43,344 bases of DNA from Phycisphaerales bacterium. GTDB lineage: Bacteria > Planctomycetota > Phycisphaerae > Phycisphaerales > UBA1924. The notes under the pieces were generated by a model that searched no databases, was not told where the DNA came from, and saw nothing but the letters and a program-made list of their open reading frames with translations. Below are positions 25,664-35,181 of this stretch, in pieces (the stretch's first letter is position 1; every line of letters starts with the position of its first letter). The translations under genes were made by a program, and so were the position numbers. The stretch lies in the NCBI GenBank assembly GCA_022843045.1, contig JALHOJ010000030.1, forward strand, positions 1 to 43,344. Direction: 5' to 3'.

Positions 25664-26770
25664 ATGCCCTCCGCAAAGCACGAACATCCCCACGATCCGC
25701 CGCCCTCGCTGGACGAGCGCCGGTTCGTCGCGCAGCTGCTGGTGGCATCGGTCGACCAGATCGCCTCGGACGCATCGACCAACCTGATCGAACGCTGGCC
25801 CGACATCGCGCATCGCTACAACCCGATGGCCTTCGACCGTTGGAAGGAGAACTACGCGGGCCGCATCGCCGACCTGGCCAGCGCGATCGCCGCGGGTTCG
25901 CCTCAGGTCTTCGTGGATCAGATCGCCTGGTCGCGCGTCGCGTTTGAAAGCCGAGGCGTGCCCAAGGACGACTTGGCTCGAAGCCTCGACATGCTGGGCG
26001 AGTCGCTCGAACGATTCATCCCCGAAGAGGACAACGGGCTTGTCCAGCAATACCTGCAGTCCGCCGGGAAGTCCCTCTACGCCGGATCCGTCACGCCCCC
26101 CACCAACCTCTCGGTGCACACGCCTCAGGGCGACCTCGCCGCGCGATACCTGCTCGCGGCGCTCGAGGGCGAACGCTTCACCGCCTCGCACCTTGTGCTG
26201 GAAGCGGTGCGAACCGACAAGATCACCGTGCGCGACGCCTACGAACTCGTGCTCCTGCCCGTGCAGCGCGAGGTCGGGCGGCTCTGGCACCTCAACGACC
26301 TGACCGTCGCGGAGGAGCACTTCGTCTCAGCGACCACCCAGCTCACCATCGGGCAGCTGTACCCGTTTCTCTCCCGCGCGCCGCGCAACGGCAAGACCGT
26401 CGCCGCCGCGAGCGTTGAGGGCAACGCCCACGACATCGGCGTACGGATGGTCTCGGACTACTTCGAAATGGCCGGGTGGCGTGCGATCTACCTCGGTGCC
26501 AACGTGCCCACCGCCGACCTCGCCCAGGCAGTCGATCACTTCGACGCCGACCTCATCTGCCTCTCCGCGTACTTGCCCACGCAGCTTCGCGCCGCGGAGG
26601 ACACGATCGCCGCGATTCGCAGCACGCCGCGCGGCGCGACTGTGAAGGTCCTCGTGGGCGGCCCCGCCTTCGGATGCTCGACCCACACATGGAACGAGAT
26701 CGGCGCCGACGCCTATGCGGCGGATGCGAATCAAGCGGTGCTGATCGGGGCCAAGCTGGTCGGACTCTGA
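25664..26770 (+). CDS. Cobalamin-binding photoreceptor-like protein (CarH-type domain, no MerR)
   Basis: In the 368-residue protein, residues about 155-237 form a B12-binding cap helical bundle and about 244-360 the Rossmann B12-binding domain (TVAAASVEGNAHDIG, with base ligand His256; the -2 position is Asn instead of the usual Asp or Glu). The cap holds Trp208, Glu218 and His219 in GRLWHLNDLTVAEEH, exactly the Wx9EH motif of the adenosylcobalamin photoreceptor CarH. Residues 1-150 are an all-helical domain that is not a MerR DNA-binding domain; it faintly resembles RsbR-type sensory N-termini. No methyltransferase is near. Light or B12 sensing is inferred. Confidence 0.85.
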   Translation: MPSAKHEHPHDPPPSLDERRFVAQLLVASVDQIASDASTNLIERWPDIAHRYNPMAFDRWKENYAGRIADLASAIAAGSPQVFVDQIAWSRVAFESRGVPKDDLARSLDMLGESLERFIPEEDNGLVQQYLQSAGKSLYAGSVTPPTNLSVHTPQGDLAARYLLAALEGERFTASHLVLEAVRTDKITVRDAYELVLLPVQREVGRLWHLNDLTVAEEHFVSATTQLTIGQLYPFLSRAPRNGKTVAAASVEGNAHDIGVRMVSDYFEMAGWRAIYLGANVPTADLAQAVDHFDADLICLSAYLPTQLRAAEDTIAAIRSTPRGATVKVLVGGPAFGCSTHTWNEIGADAYAADANQAVLIGAKLVGL

Positions 26771-26794
26771 TCTCGACTCCCAACACTGAAGCGA

Positions 26795-28015
26795 TCACTT
26801 GGGCTCGGTGGGCAGTGGGTCCTCGCTCGGATTGGTGCTCGGGTTGCGAGGCAGCGTGATCGGAAGGGGCGGCATGGGCAACGGATTGAGCCCGGGGAGC
26901 GGGCCAGGCAATTGCGTCGGAGGCACGGGCGGGGGCGCGGCGGGCGGGCTCGAGGGTGGAGGCGTGCCCGCAGGCTGCTCAGGCGTCTCGAGCTGCTCGC
27001 GCTTGGATGGGTCAATCCGCATCGCGGGCAACTGAGGCGAAGGACCCGTCGTGCTCGCAGCGTCGGTGCCATCGGGATTCGTGCGCCACGCGCCGCCCCG
27101 CCAGTATGCACGAGTCGAGTCCACGCGAAACATCCGCGCAACCAGCCCCGGATCGACCAGTTCCGCCGGGCGACCGTCGTCCAGCATCGATTGGAGCGAC
27201 CACGCCTGTTGCTCATCACGCAGCAGCCACAGCTCCCCGCGCAGCGACGCAAGCGTCTGACCAAGCGTCCAATCAGGGCCTGGCGTGCCGCCGCAATTAC
27301 CGCACTCGCGAGCCACGCCATCGCGGCGCCTCGTCACGCCCCGATTGCCACACTCCATGCAGGGCCATCGCCGCGCTTCACGTTCGTATGCATCCGCTCC
27401 GCCTGGCACGCCCATGCGCGTCAGCAATCCATCGATCGAACGCACGGTTTGGAGCGCCTCCGGCTTGCGAAGCGTTGCGCGAGATTGAAAGCCAAAGCCG
27501 GCACGCGCGAGGCCCATCGCCGCCGACGCGAGGTACTCGGGGGACTCTGCGTGCAGCGGTGCCGAAGCGGTCAGGGATGAGCGTGGCGCGAGCGCGCCCG
27601 CGAGCGAGCGCAGCCGCTGCCGCTCGCTTCGAGTGGCCGCCGCATCCACCAACGCGAGGCACGCACTCGTCGCGATCGGGCTCGATGCGTCGCTTGCCCG
27701 TGCAATATCAAACGCCCGCACCAGCAGCTCGATGGCGAGCCGTCTTGATTCAGGCTGGTCCGCTTGGTCGAGCACTTCTTCGCCCAGCAGCAGATACGTC
27801 TCCGGATCGCCCGGTGAAAGGGCCGCAAGCCGCGCCTCCCACTTCGCAACATGTTCCAAGCCTTCTCGAGTGGCTTCCGGCACTGGCGGCGCCGGCAATT
27901 GACTCAGCGCGAGGTCGTTGGTCCGCTCGCTTGCAGGCGGCTGGGCGGCAACGACGCAACACGCGCCCAAAGCAAGGCCGGCAAGCGATCCCAGGTTGGA
28001 GCACATGCGTTTCAT
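26795..28015 (-). CDS. Exported protein with zinc-ribbon motif and Pro-rich tail (operon gene 5)
   Basis: The 406-residue protein starts with a hydrophobic signal ending LALGACC, which may be a lipobox. The N-terminal part is helical, and then CMECGNRGVTRRRDGVAREC leads into GNCGG, a DnaJ-like paired zinc motif. From about residue 335 the tail is rich in Pro and Thr (PPPSSPPAAPPPVPP). It is the last gene of the operon, overlapping the preceding one by ATGA. A zinc ribbon after a signal peptide is odd, since disulfides rather than zinc might form outside. Function unknown. Confidence 0.72.
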   Translation of the reverse strand: MKRMCSNLGSLAGLALGACCVVAAQPPASERTNDLALSQLPAPPVPEATREGLEHVAKWEARLAALSPGDPETYLLLGEEVLDQADQPESRRLAIELLVRAFDIARASDASSPIATSACLALVDAAATRSERQRLRSLAGALAPRSSLTASAPLHAESPEYLASAAMGLARAGFGFQSRATLRKPEALQTVRSIDGLLTRMGVPGGADAYEREARRWPCMECGNRGVTRRRDGVARECGNCGGTPGPDWTLGQTLASLRGELWLLRDEQQAWSLQSMLDDGRPAELVDPGLVARMFRVDSTRAYWRGGAWRTNPDGTDAASTTGPSPQLPAMRIDPSKREQLETPEQPAGTPPPSSPPAAPPPVPPTQLPGPLPGLNPLPMPPLPITLPRNPSTNPSEDPLPTEPK

Positions 28016-31000
28016 GATCCAGCGCTGCCTCCCGTGGATGTCGCCGCGCCCGAGGGCGGCAGCGTGCCGGGTTCGACCAACACCCCGCCGGGCGTCGGCG
28101 ACCCCTGCACGTCGAGCGAGCCGCCCAACCGCAGCGCCCAGAGCCGCGCCTGGGCCAATTCACCCGCCGCGATCTGATCAAAGACGTGCAGCGCGGCGGA
28201 CGCGTCGCGCCGCCAGGCCTCGAGGACCAATCGGGCCTGATCCTTCGATGCGCGATTGTCCGTGACGACCACGCGAGCTTGCAACTCGATGATCGCGTTC
28301 TGCTCGACGACGAAACGCTGCAGATCAGTCTCGCACGCCGCGAGCCTCGCGTCGCGGACTCGCATCACGTCGGCCACGCTCATGAACGCGGGATCGGCCA
28401 GCCAGCCGCGTTGAGCCAACGCGATCCACTGGGCCTGATATGTTCGCGCCGCAGCAAGCAGTTGCTCCGGCACCGAGCGGAGTTGGGGCAGCCCCGCGGC
28501 GCGATCGGGAGACGACGCCGGCACTTGCTGCGTCGCCGACTCCTGCCCCATGGCTTCTTCGGGGTCGGGGTCGGGCTGATTCGGATCGGTCTTGATGCGG
28601 GTGCGATAGTCCGTGAGCAGGAAGTCCGCGGCGACGTCGACGTACGACAAGTCGGCGGGCGTGAGCATCTCCAGAAGTTTGCGCAGCAACGCGCGCCGCA
28701 CTTCGACTCGCCATGTGGGAGATCGCAGCGATGGGAGCGATGCGCCGGTCGCGAGTTCGAGCAACTTGCTGTTGTCGCGCGTCGCCGGGATGAACGGTTG
28801 GAAGTCCAGAAGTGCCTTGATGAGATCGGGCTCTTCGATCGTGCGCTGCAGCACCGTGCGAGCGTCGCGACGCACCTCCGGACTGCCCGCCCGCATCGCC
28901 TCCTCCACCACAATCCTCGCCTCGAGCGGCGAGAGCCCCTGCCTCACGACTTGCAGCAGTTCACGCCGCTTGACGATGTCGTTGCCCGCTCCGACGTACT
29001 GCGGCCCCCACGACGAAGCGAACGCGCCCAGCCGCAGGGGACTGGGGTTCTGCGCACGCTCAAAGCCCGTGGACGCGGTCTGCATCAGCAGCCCGAAACT
29101 GATCGCATCGCCCCGCTGCGTCTCAACCGACGCCGTGTTCAGCGCCGAGAACCGCACCGCGAGCGCAAGTCGCTCACGCAGTGAAGGCCCCGGCTGCGCC
29201 GCGAGTATCGAGCGGGCTTCTTGCAGCCACCGCTGCGTCAGCACGCCCGTGCCGCCTTCGTCGGTCACCTGCCAGAGATTCGCATATCGCTCGCGGAGGT
29301 GCTCCCGATCCGTCGGCGTCGCGCTGGCCGACAGGGTCGCTGTCAACTCCAACCCGGAGTCGGGAGCTTGCACGAGTGCCCCCGTCAGGACATGAAGGTC
29401 CAGCGATGACACGTCGGTGCGAACCAGCCAGCCCAGAATCGCCCGCTTGGCGGGACTGTCGGGCCCCAATGGCAGCCGCCTCGTCAGTTGATCGATCCCG
29501 CTCGCCACCAGCGGATCGTGCGAAGGCTCTGCGGGCGCGGTCAGGGCCCGATCGAGCGCGAGCAACAGCAGCTGCGCATACTCACGTTCGGAATGCTCCG
29601 CCAGCAGCGTCTTGGCGCACTCACCCCACGCCCCCCACGCATGCGCGGTCGCCTGCTGCGACAATGCGACCGGCGCTGCCGCACTCGCTCCCGCAGCGTT
29701 CGACACCATCTTCGCGCTCATGCGATCCAGCGCGGCGCTCACGCTCTGACGGACGGTGGCCTGGTCGGAAGGAAGCGACCCGCCCAGTGCCACCGACAAT
29801 TGCCTGCGTAGTCGGACTCGCAACGCACTGGGCAGATCACGCTCGGCCAGCAAACGTGCTGTAATCCCGCACGCGAACGACGCGCCGCGAATGCGCTCGG
29901 GCGTCCACGGCGCACTGCCGTCCGCCATCTGAGAGATGGCACGCTCCAGATATGACACCATCGGCTCAAGCGCCGCTTCACGGTCTGGCCCGACGATGCC
30001 GCCCGCGCGATACGCAAACTCCGCCGATGCATCCCCCGCCGCCACCACGCCGCTCTCGCTGTCTTGCGACCACAACAGCCCCATGCGCTCAAGCGCGAAC
30101 GCCACTCGCTCCCCGCTGCCACCGGGATCTCGTGCAACATCCGCCGCGGCCGATCGCAACTGGGCCAGAGCCTCGCCCACAGTGACTTCGACATCAGGCC
30201 GGCTCGCCATGGGAGGAGTCACATCGACGCTTCCGGGCGGCGGCGCCGGGATCGCAATAAGTCGCTCGGAAGAACCGGCGGCAGTTGCATCAATGCCCAC
30301 CGTCGCATTCGGCACGGCTCCTGGCGTCGCGAGTTCGGGCGTCGCGGAAGTCGTCGCGGGAGCACCCGTTCCCGCTGGCTTGCCCGCGAACATGATGCGC
30401 AGCCCGATGGCACCCACCACCAGGAACAACAGCCCAACGCCCGCGCCGATCAGGCCGTTGCGCACCATGCGACGGGCGGGATCCTCGTGGCTGCGATACG
30501 CCTCGAACTCGTCGAGCGCAGCCTGCACGCGTGCTTGCTGCTCGGGAGTCGTCGCCTCATTGAGTCGCGCCGGTCGCGAGGCGACCGCCGCGGCCTGCCG
30601 CACCACCGCTGCTTGCGCCGTGGGGTGCCGACCCGGCGCGTCCATCACCACCCCCGCCGACGGGCTGCCCAGATTCGCGAGGTTCGTGAGCACGCTCGGC
30701 ACACGCTCCTGCGGCACACCCATCGCCGCGGCGAGCATGTGCAGTTCCTGTGCAGCGCTGGGGTTCCAACCGCCGTGCTTGGCCAGCGTGAGCGTCGCAA
30801 GATCCTCGAAGTCGCGGACCGAGTCGTTCTTTGACGACGGCGCTGACAGCACCGACTCGCCGGGCCTGGCGGGCTGAGCCATCAACACGCGGGCCACCGC
30901 CGCGTGCAGCATCATGCGCATTTCCGCGGCCTCAGGCGTCGCAGCGAGGGAGTGCTGACTCACACGTTGCAGGCGATCCTTCAGCGCGCTCAATACGCGG

Positions 31001-31134
31001 TCGCGACCGAGCAGGCCTTCGCCTTCAAGCCCAAGCAAGGCGCGGTCGTCACTGGTCCTCGCTGGAAGACCGAGGAATACTGCCGGCAAGTCCGGCCCGG
31101 CGTGCTGCGAAGATGCATGCGACGCAGGCGTCAT
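28012..31134 (-). CDS. Large single-pass envelope protein, unknown (operon gene 4)
   Basis: In the 1040-residue protein, residues 1-225 are cytosolic by composition and start with a short helical domain (ALLGLEGEGLLGRDRVLSAL). One membrane segment lies at about 226-250 (LIGAGVGLLFLVVGAIGLRI). A Pro/Thr/Ala linker and then about 700 residues of helical repeats follow, which look like a scaffold of the TPR or HEAT kind. I recognise no enzyme motif. It overlaps the genes on both sides by ATGA. The topology suggests it joins a cytosolic domain to the periplasmic part of the same complex. Confidence 0.75.
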   Translation of the reverse strand: MTPASHASSQHAGPDLPAVFLGLPARTSDDRALLGLEGEGLLGRDRVLSALKDRLQRVSQHSLAATPEAAEMRMMLHAAVARVLMAQPARPGESVLSAPSSKNDSVRDFEDLATLTLAKHGGWNPSAAQELHMLAAAMGVPQERVPSVLTNLANLGSPSAGVVMDAPGRHPTAQAAVVRQAAAVASRPARLNEATTPEQQARVQAALDEFEAYRSHEDPARRMVRNGLIGAGVGLLFLVVGAIGLRIMFAGKPAGTGAPATTSATPELATPGAVPNATVGIDATAAGSSERLIAIPAPPPGSVDVTPPMASRPDVEVTVGEALAQLRSAAADVARDPGGSGERVAFALERMGLLWSQDSESGVVAAGDASAEFAYRAGGIVGPDREAALEPMVSYLERAISQMADGSAPWTPERIRGASFACGITARLLAERDLPSALRVRLRRQLSVALGGSLPSDQATVRQSVSAALDRMSAKMVSNAAGASAAAPVALSQQATAHAWGAWGECAKTLLAEHSEREYAQLLLLALDRALTAPAEPSHDPLVASGIDQLTRRLPLGPDSPAKRAILGWLVRTDVSSLDLHVLTGALVQAPDSGLELTATLSASATPTDREHLRERYANLWQVTDEGGTGVLTQRWLQEARSILAAQPGPSLRERLALAVRFSALNTASVETQRGDAISFGLLMQTASTGFERAQNPSPLRLGAFASSWGPQYVGAGNDIVKRRELLQVVRQGLSPLEARIVVEEAMRAGSPEVRRDARTVLQRTIEEPDLIKALLDFQPFIPATRDNSKLLELATGASLPSLRSPTWRVEVRRALLRKLLEMLTPADLSYVDVAADFLLTDYRTRIKTDPNQPDPDPEEAMGQESATQQVPASSPDRAAGLPQLRSVPEQLLAAARTYQAQWIALAQRGWLADPAFMSVADVMRVRDARLAACETDLQRFVVEQNAIIELQARVVVTDNRASKDQARLVLEAWRRDASAALHVFDQIAAGELAQARLWALRLGGSLDVQGSPTPGGVLVEPGTLPPSGAATSTGGSAGS

Positions 31135-33836
31135 GGCCCACCTCGCGGTCTAGGCTGCGCACCCGGCTTGTTGAGATCGCTCTTGACCTCTTGCAACCCC
31201 AACTGCTCGATCTGCGCCCCATACGGGGGCGGCCCCTGGTTTGGATACAGCAACTTGAACTGCGTGTACGCCGCGTTCGCCGCGGGCGGGTCAAGTCGCT
31301 TGAGCAATCGCAGCGTCTGGTAGCGAGGCTCGTACCACTCGGGCGAACCAGCATCCATGCTCGCGAGCAGCTGCGTCCAGGCATCAAGCGCCGCCGCGGG
31401 CTCGCCTCGCTCTTCGAGCATCTGACCAAGCCGCCGCAAACTCGCAATCGTCGACAGCCCGCCGCTCGCTCGTTCCTGATCAAGCGAGATCGCCAGGTCG
31501 CGCATGCGTGCGTCCTTCTCGCTCGCCCACAGCATCGCTCCCGCCTGGGCGACGCGCTCACGCACTGCGGTGCGTACGTCGCCCTGGGGCAATCGCTCCA
31601 GCCATGCAGCGCCGTATCGGATGATCTCTCGCGCCCGCGCCGGGTTCTGCTCTTCGCGTCTCCACGCCTCGTCCGCGATGCGATACATCCACTGGTCAGC
31701 CGCGTCGGCAAAGGGGCCCTTCAGACCTCGCAGGCGATCCCACAGCTTCGCCGCTTCATCCTGCTCGCCCCGCGCAATCCGCATTTGGAGTCGCCGAAAC
31801 AGCAACTCGGCCTCGAACGGACTGGTTGACACGCCATGCCGCGTCGCAAGTTGATCAATGGTCGCAAACGCCGCCTCGGCGCGGGGCAGATCGGGCGTCG
31901 AAGCGGTCAGCAGCACATCGAGCAGTTGCCGCGTGCGCAGCACGACGCTCTCTGCGGCCTGTCGAGCGTCTTCGTCCGTGCTCCCCATCGCGCGGGGCAT
32001 CTCCAGACGCATCAACTCCTCCGCGAGATCGGCGAATCGCAGCCCCACAAACTGCTTCTCGCCAGGAAGCGAAGCACGATACTGCTGATACAGCAATCGC
32101 GCTGCGTGCCGCCTCGCCGCAAGATACAGAGGCGAATCCGCCGCGACCGCGAGCAGAATTTCGACCGTCTTGGCCTCGTCCACACCGCCGACACTCACTT
32201 GACGAATCAGCAGCCGCGTCGCGTTCTCCGAGCGTGGAAACTGCTGCACATAGAGCGTCGCGAGTCGATCCCGCTGCGCCGCGCGTTGCGACTGGCCCCG
32301 CTCGACCGCAAGATCAAGCGCCACCACCGCGTACCAGAGCGCGTCCTGCTTCACCCGCTCGTCGCGCCCCAATTCAAAGGCCTGTTCAAATGCCTCTGAC
32401 GCAGGCAGCAAGTCTCCCGCCCGAAACAGCGCCAGCCCGCGGCGCAGCTGCGCCCGCGCGAGCTCCAACTCAAATTGATTCGCATCATCCGCCTTGAGCG
32501 CGACGTTGAAAAGCCCCGCCGCCTCGCGAAACGCGTTGATCGCCGCGGGATCGGTCGCAGGGCCATCACCCGCTTGCACGCCCGAGGCCTTGTCAAACGC
32601 CTGCAACCCGCGCACATACGCCACAATGAAGCCATCATCGCCCAGCGGCAGCGTGCCGTACAGCTTCACAAGGTCCACGATCTGCGCAAGCTCGCCCTGC
32701 GTGACAAGGTCGCCCAGCGCGGCACGCGACACCATGCCCACACTCGTCTTAAGCCCTTCGCGCAGCTGCCCGCCCCGCAGCGCATCCAAACTCATGATCG
32801 CCACCAGCCGCGCTTCCTGGGGCGTCAGCGGCACCAGCTTCGCATCCGCTCCGGAGAGCCGCCGACGCCTCACCAGCGATTCCACGTCCGACCATCGCCC
32901 CGCGTGCGTGAGCACCAGAAACTGCCTCGCGAATATCTGTCCCTCCACCGCCGTCGACAAGTCATCCGACGCGGCCATCACGTCCAGCCATCGCATCGCG
33001 TCGACCTCGTTGCCCATCAGCGAGTTGGCCATCGCCGCCCCAAAGACCGCGCGTGCCACATGATCCAGCCGCAGGTTGCCCGTCGGAAACCGCTCGATGC
33101 TGGGCGCACGCCCCGTCACGGCGTTGAGCAGCACGCCAAAGGCCTCGAGCGCATCCTTGGCCTGCGTGCGGTCGTTGCCGAGATACGCGAGGTAATACCG
33201 CGTCCACCCTTCGTAATACGCCGCCATCGCACGTACCCGGCGAGCATCCGCGAGATCGATCCGAACGGTGCCTTCTTCGGGCCCGCCCGCGACGGCCTTC
33301 TCCCGCTGCTCAAGCGCTTCGACACGCCTCGCCACCCGCGCACGCACCTGCGTCAGCGTCGGCAGCACGTCATTCAGCACCCGCAGCGCTTCTGAACGTT
33401 CTTCAGGCGTCGCAAGCCGAAGCCGCCAACGCTCGCAAACTTCCTCAGCCTTGAGGTACGTCGCCTTGGCCATGTCCAGCCGAAGTTCCGACGAATCCGC
33501 GTCGGGCACCCGCTCCAACAACTCACGCCCGAGTTGCTCGAGCCGCTTGCGTTCCTCTGGATCCGTCGCCGTGCCCAGCATCTTGACGTACAACCTCGCC
33601 AACTGCTCCGCAGGCCGCACCCGATCCTCGATCTTGGCGTGCGTGATGCGATCCCGAAGCTGCGACGCCAGCACCGAATCCAGCCGCAGATCGCCCAGCA
33701 ACTGGTCGACCGCGACTTCGGTCTCATCCGGCAACAGCTCGGGCGGCGTTGCAGGGCCCTGCGCGTGCCCCGCCCGCGCGAGCAGCATCGCAATCAAGGC
33801 CGCGTGCCCCAAGCAAGATTGCCTGAGCATCCTCAT
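31131..33836 (-). CDS. Exported helical-repeat protein (operon gene 3)
   Basis: The 901-residue protein has a signal peptide (ALIAMLLARAGHAQG, cleavage likely near residue 26). The rest is almost wholly helical, with recurring TPR-like phrases: ELARAQLRRGLALFRAGDLL, ALRRLGQMLEERGEPAAALD and AFEQAFELGRDERVK. It is predicted to be a soluble periplasmic scaffold. A charged C-terminus ends in PRPRGGP. Start and stop overlap the neighbours by ATGA, so translation is likely coupled. Function unknown. Confidence 0.75.
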   Translation of the reverse strand: MRMLRQSCLGHAALIAMLLARAGHAQGPATPPELLPDETEVAVDQLLGDLRLDSVLASQLRDRITHAKIEDRVRPAEQLARLYVKMLGTATDPEERKRLEQLGRELLERVPDADSSELRLDMAKATYLKAEEVCERWRLRLATPEERSEALRVLNDVLPTLTQVRARVARRVEALEQREKAVAGGPEEGTVRIDLADARRVRAMAAYYEGWTRYYLAYLGNDRTQAKDALEAFGVLLNAVTGRAPSIERFPTGNLRLDHVARAVFGAAMANSLMGNEVDAMRWLDVMAASDDLSTAVEGQIFARQFLVLTHAGRWSDVESLVRRRRLSGADAKLVPLTPQEARLVAIMSLDALRGGQLREGLKTSVGMVSRAALGDLVTQGELAQIVDLVKLYGTLPLGDDGFIVAYVRGLQAFDKASGVQAGDGPATDPAAINAFREAAGLFNVALKADDANQFELELARAQLRRGLALFRAGDLLPASEAFEQAFELGRDERVKQDALWYAVVALDLAVERGQSQRAAQRDRLATLYVQQFPRSENATRLLIRQVSVGGVDEAKTVEILLAVAADSPLYLAARRHAARLLYQQYRASLPGEKQFVGLRFADLAEELMRLEMPRAMGSTDEDARQAAESVVLRTRQLLDVLLTASTPDLPRAEAAFATIDQLATRHGVSTSPFEAELLFRRLQMRIARGEQDEAAKLWDRLRGLKGPFADAADQWMYRIADEAWRREEQNPARAREIIRYGAAWLERLPQGDVRTAVRERVAQAGAMLWASEKDARMRDLAISLDQERASGGLSTIASLRRLGQMLEERGEPAAALDAWTQLLASMDAGSPEWYEPRYQTLRLLKRLDPPAANAAYTQFKLLYPNQGPPPYGAQIEQLGLQEVKSDLNKPGAQPRPRGGP

Positions 33837-35125
33837 TTCGCACCCCCAGTCCCAATCGCATTCGTGGTGGCGTCGAGCGCCGCCCGCGAATTCATCAGCA
33901 TCGACTGAGCCGGGTGCCCCGTGTATCGCTCAAAGAACATCCGCCGCACCCGCCCCGCCGCATCGGTCTGGCCGTCCTCGTCCAAGGCCGCACCGACCTC
34001 CGCCAATGCAAGCCCAGCAAGATAAGGACTCACGCCCTCCAGCCGCGCCGGCACATGCAGCAGCTGCACAATCCCCAGATTGCGCGCATCATCCTGCGCA
34101 AGCCGCCCGGCTTCATCGCTCGCCGCCGCGCCGCGCACCAGCATCGCCCGCCCCAGCGCAACCCGCGTCCACGCCTCGACCCAGCCTGGCAGCGGTTCCG
34201 CGTCGCCACTTCGTGGCGCAAGCCTCGCCCGAAGCCCAGCAATCGCACCCTCCCGCTGCGACCCGCTCGCCACCCGAGACGCGACCACATCCCACACCAA
34301 CTCAAGCCCCAGGTCACCCGAAGGACGCTCGCCCAGCGTCTTGATGATCGCATCCAGATCGGTGACTTCGCCAGCATCAACCGCCGCGCTCACGCGATAC
34401 AAGCGAGCGAGCCTGCCCGCCCGGTTGCTCGCTTCGCCCTCGCCCGCGATTGCGCCCAGCACCACCCGCAGCGCAGGCCCGCGCACCCATATCGGCGGCA
34501 ACTGCGGCGCAAGCCCCCACGCCTCATCGATCACGGCGGGCGTCGCCACATCCTCGTCCTTGCGAGCCTGCTCGAACAGCACCTCCGGCTGCTCTGAAGC
34601 CATCAACGCCAGCCATGCCTCCACCGCCGCGCTCTGGGCCTGACGCTGCAATCGACACCGCAGCAAACCCGACGCGACCATCGCCGCCGTCGGCCCCTGC
34701 TGCCCGCGATATCGCACGAAGAGCTGCTCCAGCAGCGGCTCAGCCCCCGCAAGATCGCCCCGCTCCATCCTCGCCCGCGCTCGCCACGCGTCGGTCGCAA
34801 GTTCTGCAAACCCAAGCGCCTCCTCGGCGTGCCCGCCCTGCACCGCCGCAACCCGATCCCACGAAAGCAGCTTGCCTCGCTCCACGCCCTCCGGCGCAGC
34901 AAGGTCACGCACCTCGACCCCCGCCAGCGACACCGACAGCACCGGCCCGATCGCCTGATCAGCAGGATGGGCCCCGCGAGCACCCCGCAAGACCACGTCG
35001 CTTGGTGCTTGAGTCTGGGCGAAAGCGATCGCTGCGTGCATCGCGCTCAATCCCAGCGCAAACACCAACGCCCTTGTGCATGTTGCACGCGACCTCGCTC
35101 CAGAATCTCGATGCAGTCTTTCCAT
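33833..35125 (-). CDS. Exported helical-repeat protein (operon gene 2)
   Basis: The 430-residue protein has an N-terminal signal, ALVFALGLSAMHAAIAFAQT, with a likely cut near AFAQ. After a beta-like lead (LSVSLAGVEVRDLAAPEGVE) it contains TPR-like helices, for example GGHAEEALGFAELATDAWRA and RGDLAGAEPLLEQLFVRYRG. It is similar in style to genes 3 and 4 of the operon. It lies 56 bases downstream of the vWA gene and overlaps gene 3. Function unknown. Confidence 0.73.
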   Translation of the reverse strand: MERLHRDSGARSRATCTRALVFALGLSAMHAAIAFAQTQAPSDVVLRGARGAHPADQAIGPVLSVSLAGVEVRDLAAPEGVERGKLLSWDRVAAVQGGHAEEALGFAELATDAWRARARMERGDLAGAEPLLEQLFVRYRGQQGPTAAMVASGLLRCRLQRQAQSAAVEAWLALMASEQPEVLFEQARKDEDVATPAVIDEAWGLAPQLPPIWVRGPALRVVLGAIAGEGEASNRAGRLARLYRVSAAVDAGEVTDLDAIIKTLGERPSGDLGLELVWDVVASRVASGSQREGAIAGLRARLAPRSGDAEPLPGWVEAWTRVALGRAMLVRGAAASDEAGRLAQDDARNLGIVQLLHVPARLEGVSPYLAGLALAEVGAALDEDGQTDAAGRVRRMFFERYTGHPAQSMLMNSRAALDATTNAIGTGGAK

Positions 35126-35181
35126 GAATACTCATTCGATTCCGCACACGCCCATCAAGCCCGTTCGCGGACTGCCCAAGC

